Shown here in pieces: positions 42,163-51,931 of a stretch of 64,000 nucleotides of DNA. A program made the translations under genes and the position numbers. The notes beneath the pieces are model-generated. The model saw only the letters and a list, made by a program, of their open reading frames with translations, made no database searches and was not told the DNA's origin. This stretch comes from Ornithinimicrobium tianjinense (GTDB taxonomy: Bacteria; Actinomycetota; Actinomycetes; Actinomycetales; Dermatophilaceae): contig NZ_BMEM01000001.1 in assembly GCF_014636495.1 (NCBI RefSeq), forward strand, positions 418,195-482,194. The letters are read 5' to 3'. How positions within the stretch are numbered: position 1 is the stretch's first letter; every line of letters begins with the position of its first letter.

Positions 42163-44851
42163 TCAGAAGGGTGGTCGTTGGGTCGTGCGCGTGGGGAGGC
42201 TCACTCCCGCCAGCGGCAGGGTGTTGCTCGTGTAGGTGCACGCCGGGAAGGTGCTGCAGCCCCAGAAGTGGCCCGTGCGGCCGGAGCGCGGGCGGAGGAC
42301 GCCGACCCGGCACCCGGGGCACGGGGTGGCGACCGGGCGCGGCCCCACGTCCTGCACGAGTCCGTCCTGGATCAGCTCGGTGACGAACGGCGAGGGGTTG
42401 TGCTCGGGAGAGATCAGCAGCACCCCTCGCCGGGCTCGGGTCAGGGCCACGTAGAAGAGACGGCGCTCCTCGGCGTGCGGATAGCTGTCGCCCTCGGTGA
42501 TCGCCAGCGCCAGGACCGGGTCGTCCGCGATGCGGCTCGGGAAGGCGTAGGACCCGGCCGACAGGTTCGGGACGACGACGTAGTCGGCCTCTAACCCCTT
42601 GGCCGAGTGGATGGTGCGGAAGGCCAGACGGACGCCCCGAGGGGAAACGCGTGGCATGAGACTGCGGTCCTGGTTGTAGCGTCCCAGGACGTCGACGCTC
42701 ACAGAGTCGCCGGTGATGTGGCCTTCGTGTATGGCGTCGCGAAGCTGGTCGAGGAAGTCGCCGATGGCTCGGGGCACCTCGGCCGCACTCGGAATGGACC
42801 GCAGCTGGACCCCTTCGTGCGCGGCCGGATCGACCGGCCGGTCGTTCACCGAGACGACGCCCTTCGTCAGCTGGTCGGGGTTCTTGCCGACGAACCTCGC
42901 CGCGGTGTCGCTGATCGACTGGTGACAGCGGAAGGTCTTGGTCAGGTGCACGGTGGGCCCAGGACCGAAGTGGTCGTGGAAGCGGGTCACCACGCTCAGG
43001 TCGGCGCCGGCGAAGCGGTTGATGGACTGCCAGTCGTCCCCGACGGCGAGCAGGTGCCGGCCGGGCTGCCTGACGAGCGCCTGGGTGAGCCGTGCCCGGG
43101 CCCGGCTGGCGTCCTGCAGCTCGTCGACCATGACCAGTCGGTAGGGGCTGACGTAGCGTCCGGACTCGAGGTGGTCGGCGGCCTGCACCAGCATGTCTTC
43201 GAAGTCGACGAAACCTCCGTCGAGGAGCCTGGCCTGCCAGGCGTCGTGGATCGGCCAGTAGAGATCCAGGAACATCCTGGCTCGCGCCTTGTTACGGATG
43301 CGCCCTGCATCCAGGCGCCGCGCGACTCTCCTGCGGGCCCACCCTGTTTGCCTTGACGTGCACCATAAAGGTGCGGACCAGGCGCAGCATGTCGGCGTCG
43401 GTCACGGTCTTGACGCCCCTGGCGGGTGGACGAGTCGGGTCCCAGTCCAGGCGTATGCCGTGCTGGACGAGCTTGTCTCTCAGCTGCGTCAGGTCGTCGC
43501 CCTCCATCACCCCGGCCCAGGTGGTCTCCAGCAGCGTCGTGCCCCGGTCACGGTGGAGCTGGCGCTTCCACTCCATACCCTGGTCGTAGTCTGTCCAGTC
43601 CGCCTTGGGTTTGCCGTGGGCGTCCACGCCCCAGTGCTCGTGCCAGACGTCGATGTCGGGGTAGTAGAAGTCGGGGTGGTACTGCCGGTGCTCGGCGTCG
43701 GCGGTGTCGTGCTGGTAGGGGTGCTCGTAGTCGTATCTCACGCCGTGCAGGTAGAGGAAGTTCGCGATCCGGCGCTCCCCCTCGCTGCGGACCATCCGCC
43801 CGTCCATGGCCCTGTAGCCCGAGACGCGTCGCACGGGATCCCAGGCGTCGGGAGTGGCGGGCTCGGTGGAGTCCTCCTCGGGACGGGGCAAGAGGAGTCG
43901 GAACCAGTCCCAGGCGTGGTCGAACTGAGGGTCCTTCGCCTTCAGCTCGTCCACGATGTCAGACAGGACCTCCAGCTCGTTGCCGTCGGTCAGCCAGGGC
44001 GCGACCGTCGGCTTGCGCCCCGTCGCCCGGCCGATGACCTGCAGCCCGAAGGCGTGGAAGGTCGAGGCGACGACTCCGTCGGCGGAGAGCCCCGCGGCCT
44101 CGAACCGGCGCTGGATCCGCGTTTGCAGCTCCTGGGCTGCGTCCTTGTTGAAGGCGAGGAGGACGATCTCCTCCGGCTTCGCCAGCTGACGCGCGACGGC
44201 ATACGCAGCCCGGGCGACCATGACCGAGGTCTTGCCCGACCCGGCAGCGGCGATGACGTTCACGCGGTTGTCGTAGGTCACCACTGCGCGGGCCTGCTCG
44301 TGGGTGAGGGGGCTGCTCTCGATCGTGTCGAAGAACCGCCTCTGCGACTGGAGGATCGCAGCGGCAACCTCCTCGTTGACGGTCCCCACCCAGCGGCGTG
44401 TCCCCTCCTCGCTCAGCTGGAGGGGGCCGGATGCGTCCGCACTCCACGTGCCGGACGATCCGGTGTCGGCGATCCGTGGGCGAGCGGCGAGAAGGGCGGA
44501 GACCTCCTCCTGCGTGATCCACCGAAGATCCCGACGTGCCGTCTCGATCGTCGTCGTCACCGTCTGGGTCCAGGCAGCGAGGGACTTCGAGAGCGCTTCC
44601 TGCACCGCGGCTTCGAGCCGGCTACCCTCCTCGCGGGTCAGACCGCGGAGCGCCCCCACCCTCTCCGACACCCCCGCGACCGTGACCGTGGCGCGCCACC
44701 ATCGGCGGGTCACCGCGATGCGGTCAGCCTCGGACGCGGGAATGTGTGACTCCTCGGGGCCGTGCCGCAGGACGAACCCTTCCTCGCGGCGCACGAGGAT
44801 CCAGTCATCGCGGTCAGCGGTGGTCCCGCGCCATTGCTCTGGCACGGTCAT
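42163..44851 (-). pseudogene. UvrD-like helicase with internal nuclease-like insert, frameshifted
   Basis: Two adjacent frames on the minus strand encode one helicase. The first part (about 44851-43345) has MTVPEQWRG start, Walker A VIAAAGSGKTSVMVAR and a nuclease-like insert QYHPDFYYPDIDVWHEHWG. The second (about 43340-42163) has FVDFEDML, motif II VMVDELQDASRARARL, later helicase motifs and a C-terminal CPGCRVGVLRPRSG zinc finger. Loss of one base in the GGG run (CCC at 43342-43344 on the plus strand) would rejoin them as KANR-WARRRVARRLDAGRIRN. It may be a true mutation or a sequencing indel. The NERD gene follows. Confidence 0.75.
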
Positions 44852-45003
44852 GTGAGCCCCATGCCGTGGATGCGTTTCATCGGTCCCCCTGCTGAACTGC
44901 GAACCGGCGGACGGGAGGGACGCGTCCTTGCACCCCACGCATCGGCCGACGCGGACGGCGGCAGGTTATCAGGGAGCACGTAGAACCTGGCTAGGGTTGT
45001 TGT

Positions 45004-45318
45004 GTGTCAGAGACCCCCGCACTCTTCGGTGACGAGCCCAAGCCAGTCGCACCTCCCGCCACGCCGAGGCCCATCGCCGACTGGATCGTCCAGAGACTCC
45101 GGGAGACGCTCGATGCCAGGGGTCTGAGCTCGATGAGCCAGCGCCAGGAGGCGATCGAGTCTGCCGCGGGACGGCCGGTGGAGTCGTTGCGCTCGCTCAC
45201 CCACCAGGAGGGGCTCAAGGTGCTCTCGGTCCTCGGTGACGGAGCCACCGTGGGCGGCGGGGCTGCCCGCTCGGCGTGGGACGACCGGGACGAAGACACC
45301 TGGATCGACCGGCTGTAG
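45004..45318 (+). CDS. Small protein of unknown function
   Basis: 104 residues from a GTG start. Predicted helical and acidic; starts SETPALFGDEPKPVAPPATP (proline-rich), then helices IADWIVQRLRETLDARG and RQEAIESAAGRPVESLRSLT and an acidic tail DDRDEDTWIDRL. Not recognised. It is divergent from the UvrD-like gene (152 bases between) and converges closely with the MazG-like gene. Confidence 0.6.
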   Translation: MSETPALFGDEPKPVAPPATPRPIADWIVQRLRETLDARGLSSMSQRQEAIESAAGRPVESLRSLTHQEGLKVLSVLGDGATVGGGAARSAWDDRDEDTWIDRL

Positions 45319-45321
45319 AGG

Positions 45322-45645
45322 TCAGGCGCCCCCTCTTGCAGGCGGGTAGCGGACAGCGTTGTCCTCGACCTTGGACTCGACCGCGGCCGCGAGGTCGACG
45401 TCAAGGACGTCTGCCAGGCGAAGCAGGTAGATCAGCACATCTGCCATCTCCTGACGCACGTGGTCCGACTCGGGGGTCGTCATGACGGCTCGTGACTGCT
45501 CGTCAGTCAGCCACTGGAAGATCTCCAGCAGCTCGGAGGACTCGACCGACAGAGCCGTCGCCAGGTTCTTCGGCGTGTGGAACTGCTCCCAGTCGCGGTC
45601 CACGGCGAAGGCTCTGAGCCGGTCCTGCAGGGCTTCGATGTCCAT
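45322..45645 (-). CDS. MazG-like nucleotide pyrophosphohydrolase
   Basis: 107 residues from MDIEALQDRLRAFAVDRDWE. Family hallmarks are QFHTPKNLATALSVESSELL, FQWLT and EMADVLIYLLRLADVLDVDL, which carry the EE..E and E..D metal ligands of the dCTPase/MazG fold. These enzymes hydrolyse (d)NTPs to monophosphates in the cytoplasm. It starts 4 bases after the stop of the HNH gene upstream, so they share an operon. Confidence 0.92.
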   Translation of the reverse strand: MDIEALQDRLRAFAVDRDWEQFHTPKNLATALSVESSELLEIFQWLTDEQSRAVMTTPESDHVRQEMADVLIYLLRLADVLDVDLAAAVESKVEDNAVRYPPARGGA

Positions 45646-45649
45646 GTGC

Positions 45650-46576
45650 TCAGAACAGCACGTGCTCATCGGTCACGGCGGCCGGCCCGGCTGCAGCCGG
45701 GGGAAGCCATGTGCACTTGGCGCGGTGCGCCGCCAGGACCGCAGGGTCGGGACGACTCGTCGGGTCGCTGGGGAAGTGGGCAGTGTTGCCGTCCAGCTCT
45801 CGGTAGATGGGTTCCGTCACCTCAGGAGCGACCCTGATGGTGCCGTCATCCTCCAGCGCCAGCAGATCGAGGTCGAAGAGGCGGTGGACATCTTTCCGGA
45901 GGATCAGCCCGTTGCGCACCTTGTTGGACTGGAGGCCCTTGTAGGGGGAGATGTGTGCCGCATCAAGGGACGCCTCGAACCGCGTCCCTGTCACGGCGCA
46001 GCCGTCATAGACCTTCAGGAGGGACTGTCGGAACTCGGACTGTCCTTCTCGGATCGCGACGATCTGCTCGACCACCTTCCGCTGATCCTCGTCGAGGATC
46101 GACAGATCGAGGCGGACGACTTCTTCGGATGGTTCGTCGGGGCTCTCGAGCAGCAACTCCGCCAGCACGACCTCGAGAGGGCTGGCCGCGAAATACGACG
46201 CGAGCCGCTCGTCGTCCGGGTGATCGAAGCTCGGGATGCTGCGGAGGTCTGGAACCTTGCCCGTCAGTTGAGGCCCGACATCGATGATCCACTTGGGCTG
46301 CGCCAGGGGCGATTCGCTGATCACCTCGAACTCGAATCGCGCCGCGTAGCTGCGCGTGCCCGAGTCCTCCCACGAGGCAGTGCTGCCGGGCTCCAGAGGC
46401 ATGGCATCGGAAGTGGCTCTCGTCTGAGCCAAGAACGACTTGCCCGCCTGCCAGAAGTAGACCAAGTCTCCTGCTGCTATTGCGCGCCCCCGAGTCAGGT
46501 CCCAGAAGCCGTGCTCTTTAGCGATGGCCCAGTGGCCAGGGTGCTGCCTGTCGATCGTGACGACCCAGCTGGTCAC
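45650..46576 (-). CDS. HNH endonuclease with N-terminal PUA/EVE-like domain
   Basis: 308 residues from a GTG start. The N-terminal part (WVVTIDRQHPGHWAIAKEHG, then AAGDLVYFWQAGKSFLAQTR) looks like a PUA/EVE-type reader of modified bases. A helical middle and a C-terminal HNH domain follow: LKVYDGCAVTGTRFEASLDA, AHISPYKGLQSNKVRNGLIL and RKDVHRLFDLDLLALEDDG, with the His and Asn residues of the active site. That layout is typical of modification-dependent (type IV) restriction. A MazG-like partner is directly downstream. Confidence 0.85.
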   Translation of the reverse strand: MTSWVVTIDRQHPGHWAIAKEHGFWDLTRGRAIAAGDLVYFWQAGKSFLAQTRATSDAMPLEPGSTASWEDSGTRSYAARFEFEVISESPLAQPKWIIDVGPQLTGKVPDLRSIPSFDHPDDERLASYFAASPLEVVLAELLLESPDEPSEEVVRLDLSILDEDQRKVVEQIVAIREGQSEFRQSLLKVYDGCAVTGTRFEASLDAAHISPYKGLQSNKVRNGLILRKDVHRLFDLDLLALEDDGTIRVAPEVTEPIYRELDGNTAHFPSDPTSRPDPAVLAAHRAKCTWLPPAAAGPAAVTDEHVLF

Positions 46577-46675
46577 AGCTCTGCCTCGTGCTCATCACGG
46601 GGGAGGCGTGTCCAGCAGCGGAAGCCTGTCGATCCGTCGGTATGTGGTTGTGGTCAAGGGCGGCAGCGCCGCCCG

Positions 46676-48550
46676 CTACCCCCGGACGATGCCCCGGAGG
46701 AAGTCCCTGGTCTGCGGGTCGGTCGAGTAGATCCAGGCGCTCTGCATCCCGCGTGTCAGCAGCACCTTGTAGACGTTGCGGACGAGCCGGTCGAAGTCGC
46801 GGTCCGCCACCTTCGTGCGGTTGCGCAGCACGGGGTCGCGGTTGCCCTCGCGCACCGCGCGCCACCGACCGTCACGCCAGACCAGGTCGGGGCCGATGAT
46901 GATCCCGGCGTGGTCGTACTCGAACCCCTGCGCGGTGTAGATGCAGCCCACCTGCCCGAAGCCGGCGGGGTCCGTCGCCCACAGCGCCGCCGCCGGTGCC
47001 CCGCCGACCGAGCGCTCGCCCTTGAGGTTCCACGGCCGCGACCAGTCGCCGATCCGCACGTCGTGCACGAGCGTCCCGTCGGGCTCGGGGTCCGACCACG
47101 GCCAGCAGTAGCCGGCCGCCATCCGCGCGGTGTAGCCGTCCTCCTGCCGCAGTGCCAGCACGTGCTCGAGCTCGTCGGGGGAGTCCACGACGTGCAGCTC
47201 AAACGTCCCGTCCCCCCCCCAGACGAACGGCCCGCCGGGGGCCAGCCCGAGCAGCCGCTCGACCCACTCGACATACAGCGCGGACCCGCCGCACCGGAAC
47301 TGGTCGTCGAGGTCGATCTCGTGCACGCCCATGCCGAGCGACTCGGCATACTCGGTGATCGCCTGGACCGTCCCCATCTCGCCGGGCCGCACCACCTGGT
47401 TCTGGTCGAGCAGGAAGACCGGCACCCGCGCGGCGCTGAGCAGCTCGTCCAGCTGCGGCCTCCCGGTCCGGCGCTCCTTGCGGGTGAAGCGCGACTCCGA
47501 CGTCTCCCGGATGCGGTGCGCCTCGTCGAGGATGAGGCACTCCAGCTCGTTAGGTTCGGCCGCCATGAAGCTGTTGAAGTAGCTGAACATCTTGCGCACC
47601 CGCGGCGCGCGGGCCGCGGCCACCCTGCGCAGCGTCTGCGTGAACGACTGCGACCCGGTCGCGTGCATGACCGCGCGCCCCTGCCGCGACAGCTCGCCCA
47701 TCAGGGACAGGGCGATCACGCTCTTGCCGCTGCCGGGCCCGCCGCTGACGACGACCGCCGTCTTGGTGTTGCCGCGCCGCGCCTTCTCGACCGCGTGCAG
47801 CACCAGCTCGTAGGCGTCGCGCTGCTCGTCGAGCAGGACGAACTGCTCGCGCCGCTGCACCTCGTCCGCGGCCAGCGCGAGCAGCTGCTTGGACGGGGCG
47901 ATGCGGCTGTCGAGCAGCCGGTCGGCATACCCGGCGCCTGGCACCCCGGGGGCGAAGCGGCTCTTGAGGTAGTCGAGGAACTCGCCCCGGTCCTGCCCGC
48001 TGAACATCCGCGCCGGCCTCGCCGGGTCCGGGACCGCCATGTCGCGCAGGTCCGCGATGCCCAGGTTGGTCGCGTTGTGCAGGTATGCCGTGCCGGCCAG
48101 CTCGTGCGCGTCCTCGGCCAGCGTGACGACGAAGTCGGTGAGGTAGTCGCAGTAGCCGCGCACCTGCTCCAGCGGGTGCAGCACGGGGTGGTTGCCGTAG
48201 CCGTCGATGCGCACCAGGACGTCGCTGTCCTCGAACCGCTCCGCCTCGCTCCACTGCTTGAGCTCCACCACGAGGTATGACGCGCGCCCCGTCTGTGGAT
48301 GCTGCCCGGCGAGGACGACGTCGGCGCGCTTGCTTGTGAGCGGCAGCTGATACTCGATGAGCATCTCGACGTCACCGAGCCCGGCGTCCATGAGGTCGGC
48401 CCGCAGGCGGGGGAGGCTGCGCTCCCACGAGCGGCGCTCGGAGAGGGAGGCCGAGTGACCTGTCGTGATGGCCATCTGCTCCGCGATGTGCTGGGCGAGC
48501 TGCGCCTCGGCGACGGACAACCCCTGCACGGACGATCGAAGCAGGAACAC
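46676..48550 (-). CDS. DUF2075 SF1-type helicase with nuclease-like N-terminus
   Basis: 624 residues from a GTG start. The N-terminal region has RADVVLAG and YLVVELKQWSE, spaced like a PD-(D/E)xK fold (about 70-105). Helicase motifs are GGPGSGKSVIAL (about 262-273), ILDEAHRIRETSES (about 337), DDQFRCGGS and a C-terminal YKVLLTRGMQSAWIYSTDP. This matches the DUF2075/Schlafen-like group found in defence islands and phages; function is not established. The gene ends 100 bases before the HNH gene; the gap has no clear signal. Confidence 0.85.
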   Translation of the reverse strand: MFLLRSSVQGLSVAEAQLAQHIAEQMAITTGHSASLSERRSWERSLPRLRADLMDAGLGDVEMLIEYQLPLTSKRADVVLAGQHPQTGRASYLVVELKQWSEAERFEDSDVLVRIDGYGNHPVLHPLEQVRGYCDYLTDFVVTLAEDAHELAGTAYLHNATNLGIADLRDMAVPDPARPARMFSGQDRGEFLDYLKSRFAPGVPGAGYADRLLDSRIAPSKQLLALAADEVQRREQFVLLDEQRDAYELVLHAVEKARRGNTKTAVVVSGGPGSGKSVIALSLMGELSRQGRAVMHATGSQSFTQTLRRVAAARAPRVRKMFSYFNSFMAAEPNELECLILDEAHRIRETSESRFTRKERRTGRPQLDELLSAARVPVFLLDQNQVVRPGEMGTVQAITEYAESLGMGVHEIDLDDQFRCGGSALYVEWVERLLGLAPGGPFVWGGDGTFELHVVDSPDELEHVLALRQEDGYTARMAAGYCWPWSDPEPDGTLVHDVRIGDWSRPWNLKGERSVGGAPAAALWATDPAGFGQVGCIYTAQGFEYDHAGIIIGPDLVWRDGRWRAVREGNRDPVLRNRTKVADRDFDRLVRNVYKVLLTRGMQSAWIYSTDPQTRDFLRGIVRG

Positions 48551-48718
48551 CGGCAGGACTCCCCAGGCAGCACGAAACTCGTGCGGGTGGGGGCGTGTCC
48601 GGTGAGGAAGCCCGTCGGGCCGCGTATGACGTGCTCACTGTAGAACGCCCACACCGTGAGTGAGACCAAGTCCGCCCCCGCGTCGCAGTCTGTCGGGTCT
48701 GGTCCCTAGGATTTGGGC

Positions 48719-50853
48719 ATGCCAGTCGATGGGGAACAAGGTGGGGGTTGGGCCGTTCGGGAACACGTCGACGCTTTCAGTTCCGACACGCCCTTGATGC
48801 CCCCATGGGGAAATATCGCTCAGCGGTTGAGAGTCGAAGCTGGTCTGGACGACGGGGATGCACGCGGCGCTATGACTGTCGCGGTCGTTCCAGTAATTCC
48901 AAACTGCGATCACTGTGACGAACTCGCCAGATTCGACATGGCGGACCCCCGCGGAGGGCTGTGGCTCAATGCCTGCGCCGCGCATGCGCGAAAACTCGGC
49001 CTCGAGCAACTCGGCAGCGGACTCGGCGCCTATCTGATGACATCGGCAGAGGTCCCGTGGGAGGTCTACGACAGCGTCTTCCTCAACGACTTGGCCGACC
49101 TGTGGAGCCGCCCAGTCAGTGAAGTCCACTGGGTACGAGTGCTGGATTCCCTGGGCTTCGGTGCCACAGAGTCAGGGCTCATGGGACGCGTGTGCGGACG
49201 GACGAGCGTGCGAGCCGAAAAGGTGGGGACCCTCCTACGGCTGGTCGCCACCGAGCGTGATCCATACCTTTTGTTGCCGCAGATCACGCACATCGCCGTC
49301 CCGGCGAACATCTCCGAGACGCTGATGCGCTATGTGATCCATGTCTTGCTAGACGAATACAGGGCACCGGACGACCCGTTGCTCAAGATCCCAGTCCACA
49401 CTTGCGAGCAACTCGTACGCGACGCCTTGGCGACTAAGGGCTGGCCTCGCCGCTTGTGGGACGAACTGGGCGGCGAGAATGCGTTGATGCCGGGCCTGCT
49501 GATGGCAACGGCGGTTGCCGGCTACCACAGCCCTTCCAGCATCAGGTGGGCAGCAGGACAGGTGGCCAAGAAGAGCCGCGACGACGATCTGCTAACCCAG
49601 TTGTGCCTCAGGGGCGGTGACGTCACCACAGCTGTTGACGCGGCAGAGAACGAGCACCTGACTCCCGCTGGGATGAAAAGGGTGATCGCGACTGCTGCCC
49701 CAGCGGTTATCGAGGCCCTCGTGAAACGCCACGACGTGCCCCTCGAAGTTGTCGAGACCGCAGCGCTGCGCACATTGGTCGACGTCACCCACATTGGCTC
49801 CGTGTATGCGTTGCTCGCGAACCCCGCGACGCCTGCGGCTCATGTGCCCGCGCTGATAGAACGCGCATGGCTCATCGGTGGCGATGACAGGGCCTATGTG
49901 GCGAGTCTCGTGCGAGACCTGGACGCAGACAGGCGCCACACGATCTGGGAGGGCCTCTTGGCGCGCAGCCGGCCGGGGAAGGCAACCTCCGAGATGCTGA
50001 AGGTCATGCTGTGGAGCGACGAAACGGCTGCGGACACGATGGATGCGCAGACGGTTGACCATGCGGAGATGAACTGGCTGACTACGGGCACCCACCCTCG
50101 CGGCGGTTTGTGCGTGGTTGGCTCGAGGACAACGGTTTGGTTGAGCGGGGCAATGAGGGCTCTATCGCAGCAACGGACACGGCTTCGGATGGCCTGGACG
50201 AGGAAGGTGCGCCTGGCGTGTACGGACGATCCGCGCTAGGTGATGTGGCCATCGCGGTTCGGCTCCGGCGCGCGTGGGTCGAGGAAGTCGGTCCCTTCCT
50301 GGACGACATTGACCATGACCTCGCACGCCTGTGGCCGGCAACGCATCTCCGGCGCCGGGGCTTGGTGCTGGACTTGGGAACACCTGTCGATTTTGGTCTG
50401 GGCGATCCCTTCGGCGATGGCGTCGGGGAGACGATCCTGCGCATGTTGGGCTCAGCCACCCACGGGGCCATCCGAGACCTGACCTGGCATCACAACGCCG
50501 CGATGGGCCCACCCACCCGTCAGAAGGCTGGGCGGCTGGACGTCTTCGCGCCCGGTGATCCCGTTGACATGAAACTAGAGCAGGCGTCAGCTGCGATCAG
50601 CAAGCGTCTTCGCGTCGAGAGCGAGGCGGCTGCTGAAGCTTTGGGTGGCCTTCGGGTCGCTGCCGTAGGTCGGCACATGGTGTGGTTAGCGGCGACTGAC
50701 GATCGTGCCGCGAAGGCGATAGGGACCACTCCGGGTGCCGCCTCGGGACTGTACGAGGCTGTACGAAAATGGCAGAAGGCGACCCCCAAGTACTGCACCT
50801 ACGCAGACGAAAGCATCGCTGCCAACTCTCCAGCGCTCCAGCCCACGTTCTGA
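48719..50853 (+). pseudogene. Zinc-finger and LRV-repeat-like protein, frameshifted
   Basis: The frame from ATG 48719 reads well to about 50100, then becomes shadow-like and ends at 50239. The next frame picks up at RRFVRGWLEDNGLVERGNEG and ends at 50853. One base inserted or lost in the CGCGGCGG run (about 50099-50106) would give one protein of about 710 residues. The N-terminus has CDHC...C (PNCDHCDELARF, then LNACAAHARK). The middle has repeats such as LLANPATPAAHVPALIERA like LRV repeats. GC content and codon use are below the neighbours, hinting at recent transfer. Unknown function. A separate second gene starting at GTG 50110 is possible. Confidence 0.6.
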
Positions 50854-50883
50854 GCCCAGACGGCCGTGGGCAACAGCACGCGG

Positions 50884-51903
50884 TCAGACGAATGTCGGGT
50901 CAGGCTGCGTGTCATCCGTCGCGTCAGTCTCGTCCAGGATCTCGACGACGTCGACCACATCCTGCTCAGAGGTGCGACTCGACGTGCCGCTTGTCCACTC
51001 GCTGGGATCGATTCCGTACTTCTCCGACAGAGTGCGCAAGCGGTAGACCGCCTGGGCGCGCTCGAAGGTCTTGTCGACGAGCGAGGCAGTGAGGGCGGCA
51101 TTGATGCCGATGCCGGCCACAGGCACTATCTGGGCCAGCTTGCGCTGCGTGAGCCGAAGGCCGAGCCGCTGGTAGACCTTCTGCAACACCTTCACCAGCA
51201 CGTGCTTGTTCAACTCGCTCCAGGTGGCTCGACGCATCATCCGCTGAGTCAGTCTGGACAAGGAGGCCAAGGCCTGGGTCTTGGCGCCAACATCCCCGGC
51301 CATACCAAGCGAGAGCACGCCCATGGCGAAAAGCTCCTCACCTGGATCACGCATGTCGTACCCATAGCGGCTCGCGACATCGCCGACAGCGCGGCCCATC
51401 ATCGCTAGAGACGCGACCGCGTCGACGGCTACCGCCCCGACGACCACCCCAGCCGTCGCCCCGCCGCTGACCGTGGTCGCGATCTCGCTGCCGGTCACCG
51501 CCACCGCTGTGGCCGCGCCCTCGCCGGCCGCAACGCTTGCGTAAAGTGTCCGCCGCGGTTGGCGGTGGTCCCTGTCCTCGAGGGGCAGGCTGCGCACCGC
51601 CTCCATGCTCGTCAGTGCCATGCCATGACGCGTATACAACCTGAGGACCGAGTCAGCCGTGGCCGTTCTCAGCGCCGGCCTAAAGGTGAGAGACAAGGTG
51701 CCGTCCATCACCCTGCTGACGATCTCCTGGACCGAGGTGGCACCCGGAAGCTCCTGCAGCCGCTGACCGGCGGATGTGGCTATCGCCATAGTCCTGTCAC
51801 GCACTCGCGGCGGGACGATCTGACGCCGGGATGCATGAAGGGTGCGTATGGACTCCTCCCATGCGCGTCGCTCGTACGGCGTCATCTGGCTGAGATCTGG
51901 CAT
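50884..51903 (-). CDS. EcsC-family protein
   Basis: 339 residues. A helical N-terminus (YERRAWEESIRTLHASRRQI) is followed by a hydrophobic Gly/Ala-rich region (GSEIATTVSGGATAGVVVGA) and the EcsC segment (GYDMRDPGEELFAMGVLSLG, RLTQRKLAQIVPVAGIGINA). EcsC proteins are membrane-associated and appear in several defence islands. It lies 28 bases after the DUF499 gene, so it is the last gene of the array. Confidence 0.85.
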   Translation of the reverse strand: MPDLSQMTPYERRAWEESIRTLHASRRQIVPPRVRDRTMAIATSAGQRLQELPGATSVQEIVSRVMDGTLSLTFRPALRTATADSVLRLYTRHGMALTSMEAVRSLPLEDRDHRQPRRTLYASVAAGEGAATAVAVTGSEIATTVSGGATAGVVVGAVAVDAVASLAMMGRAVGDVASRYGYDMRDPGEELFAMGVLSLGMAGDVGAKTQALASLSRLTQRMMRRATWSELNKHVLVKVLQKVYQRLGLRLTQRKLAQIVPVAGIGINAALTASLVDKTFERAQAVYRLRTLSEKYGIDPSEWTSGTSSRTSEQDVVDVVEILDETDATDDTQPDPTFV

Positions 51904-51931
51904 CTATCCTCCTGCTGCATCGGCAACTCGC

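Noticed and set aside
45482-48280. 932-codon plus-strand frame opposite the HNH and DUF2075 genes
   Set aside because: Antisense shadow of two clear genes with catalytic motifs.
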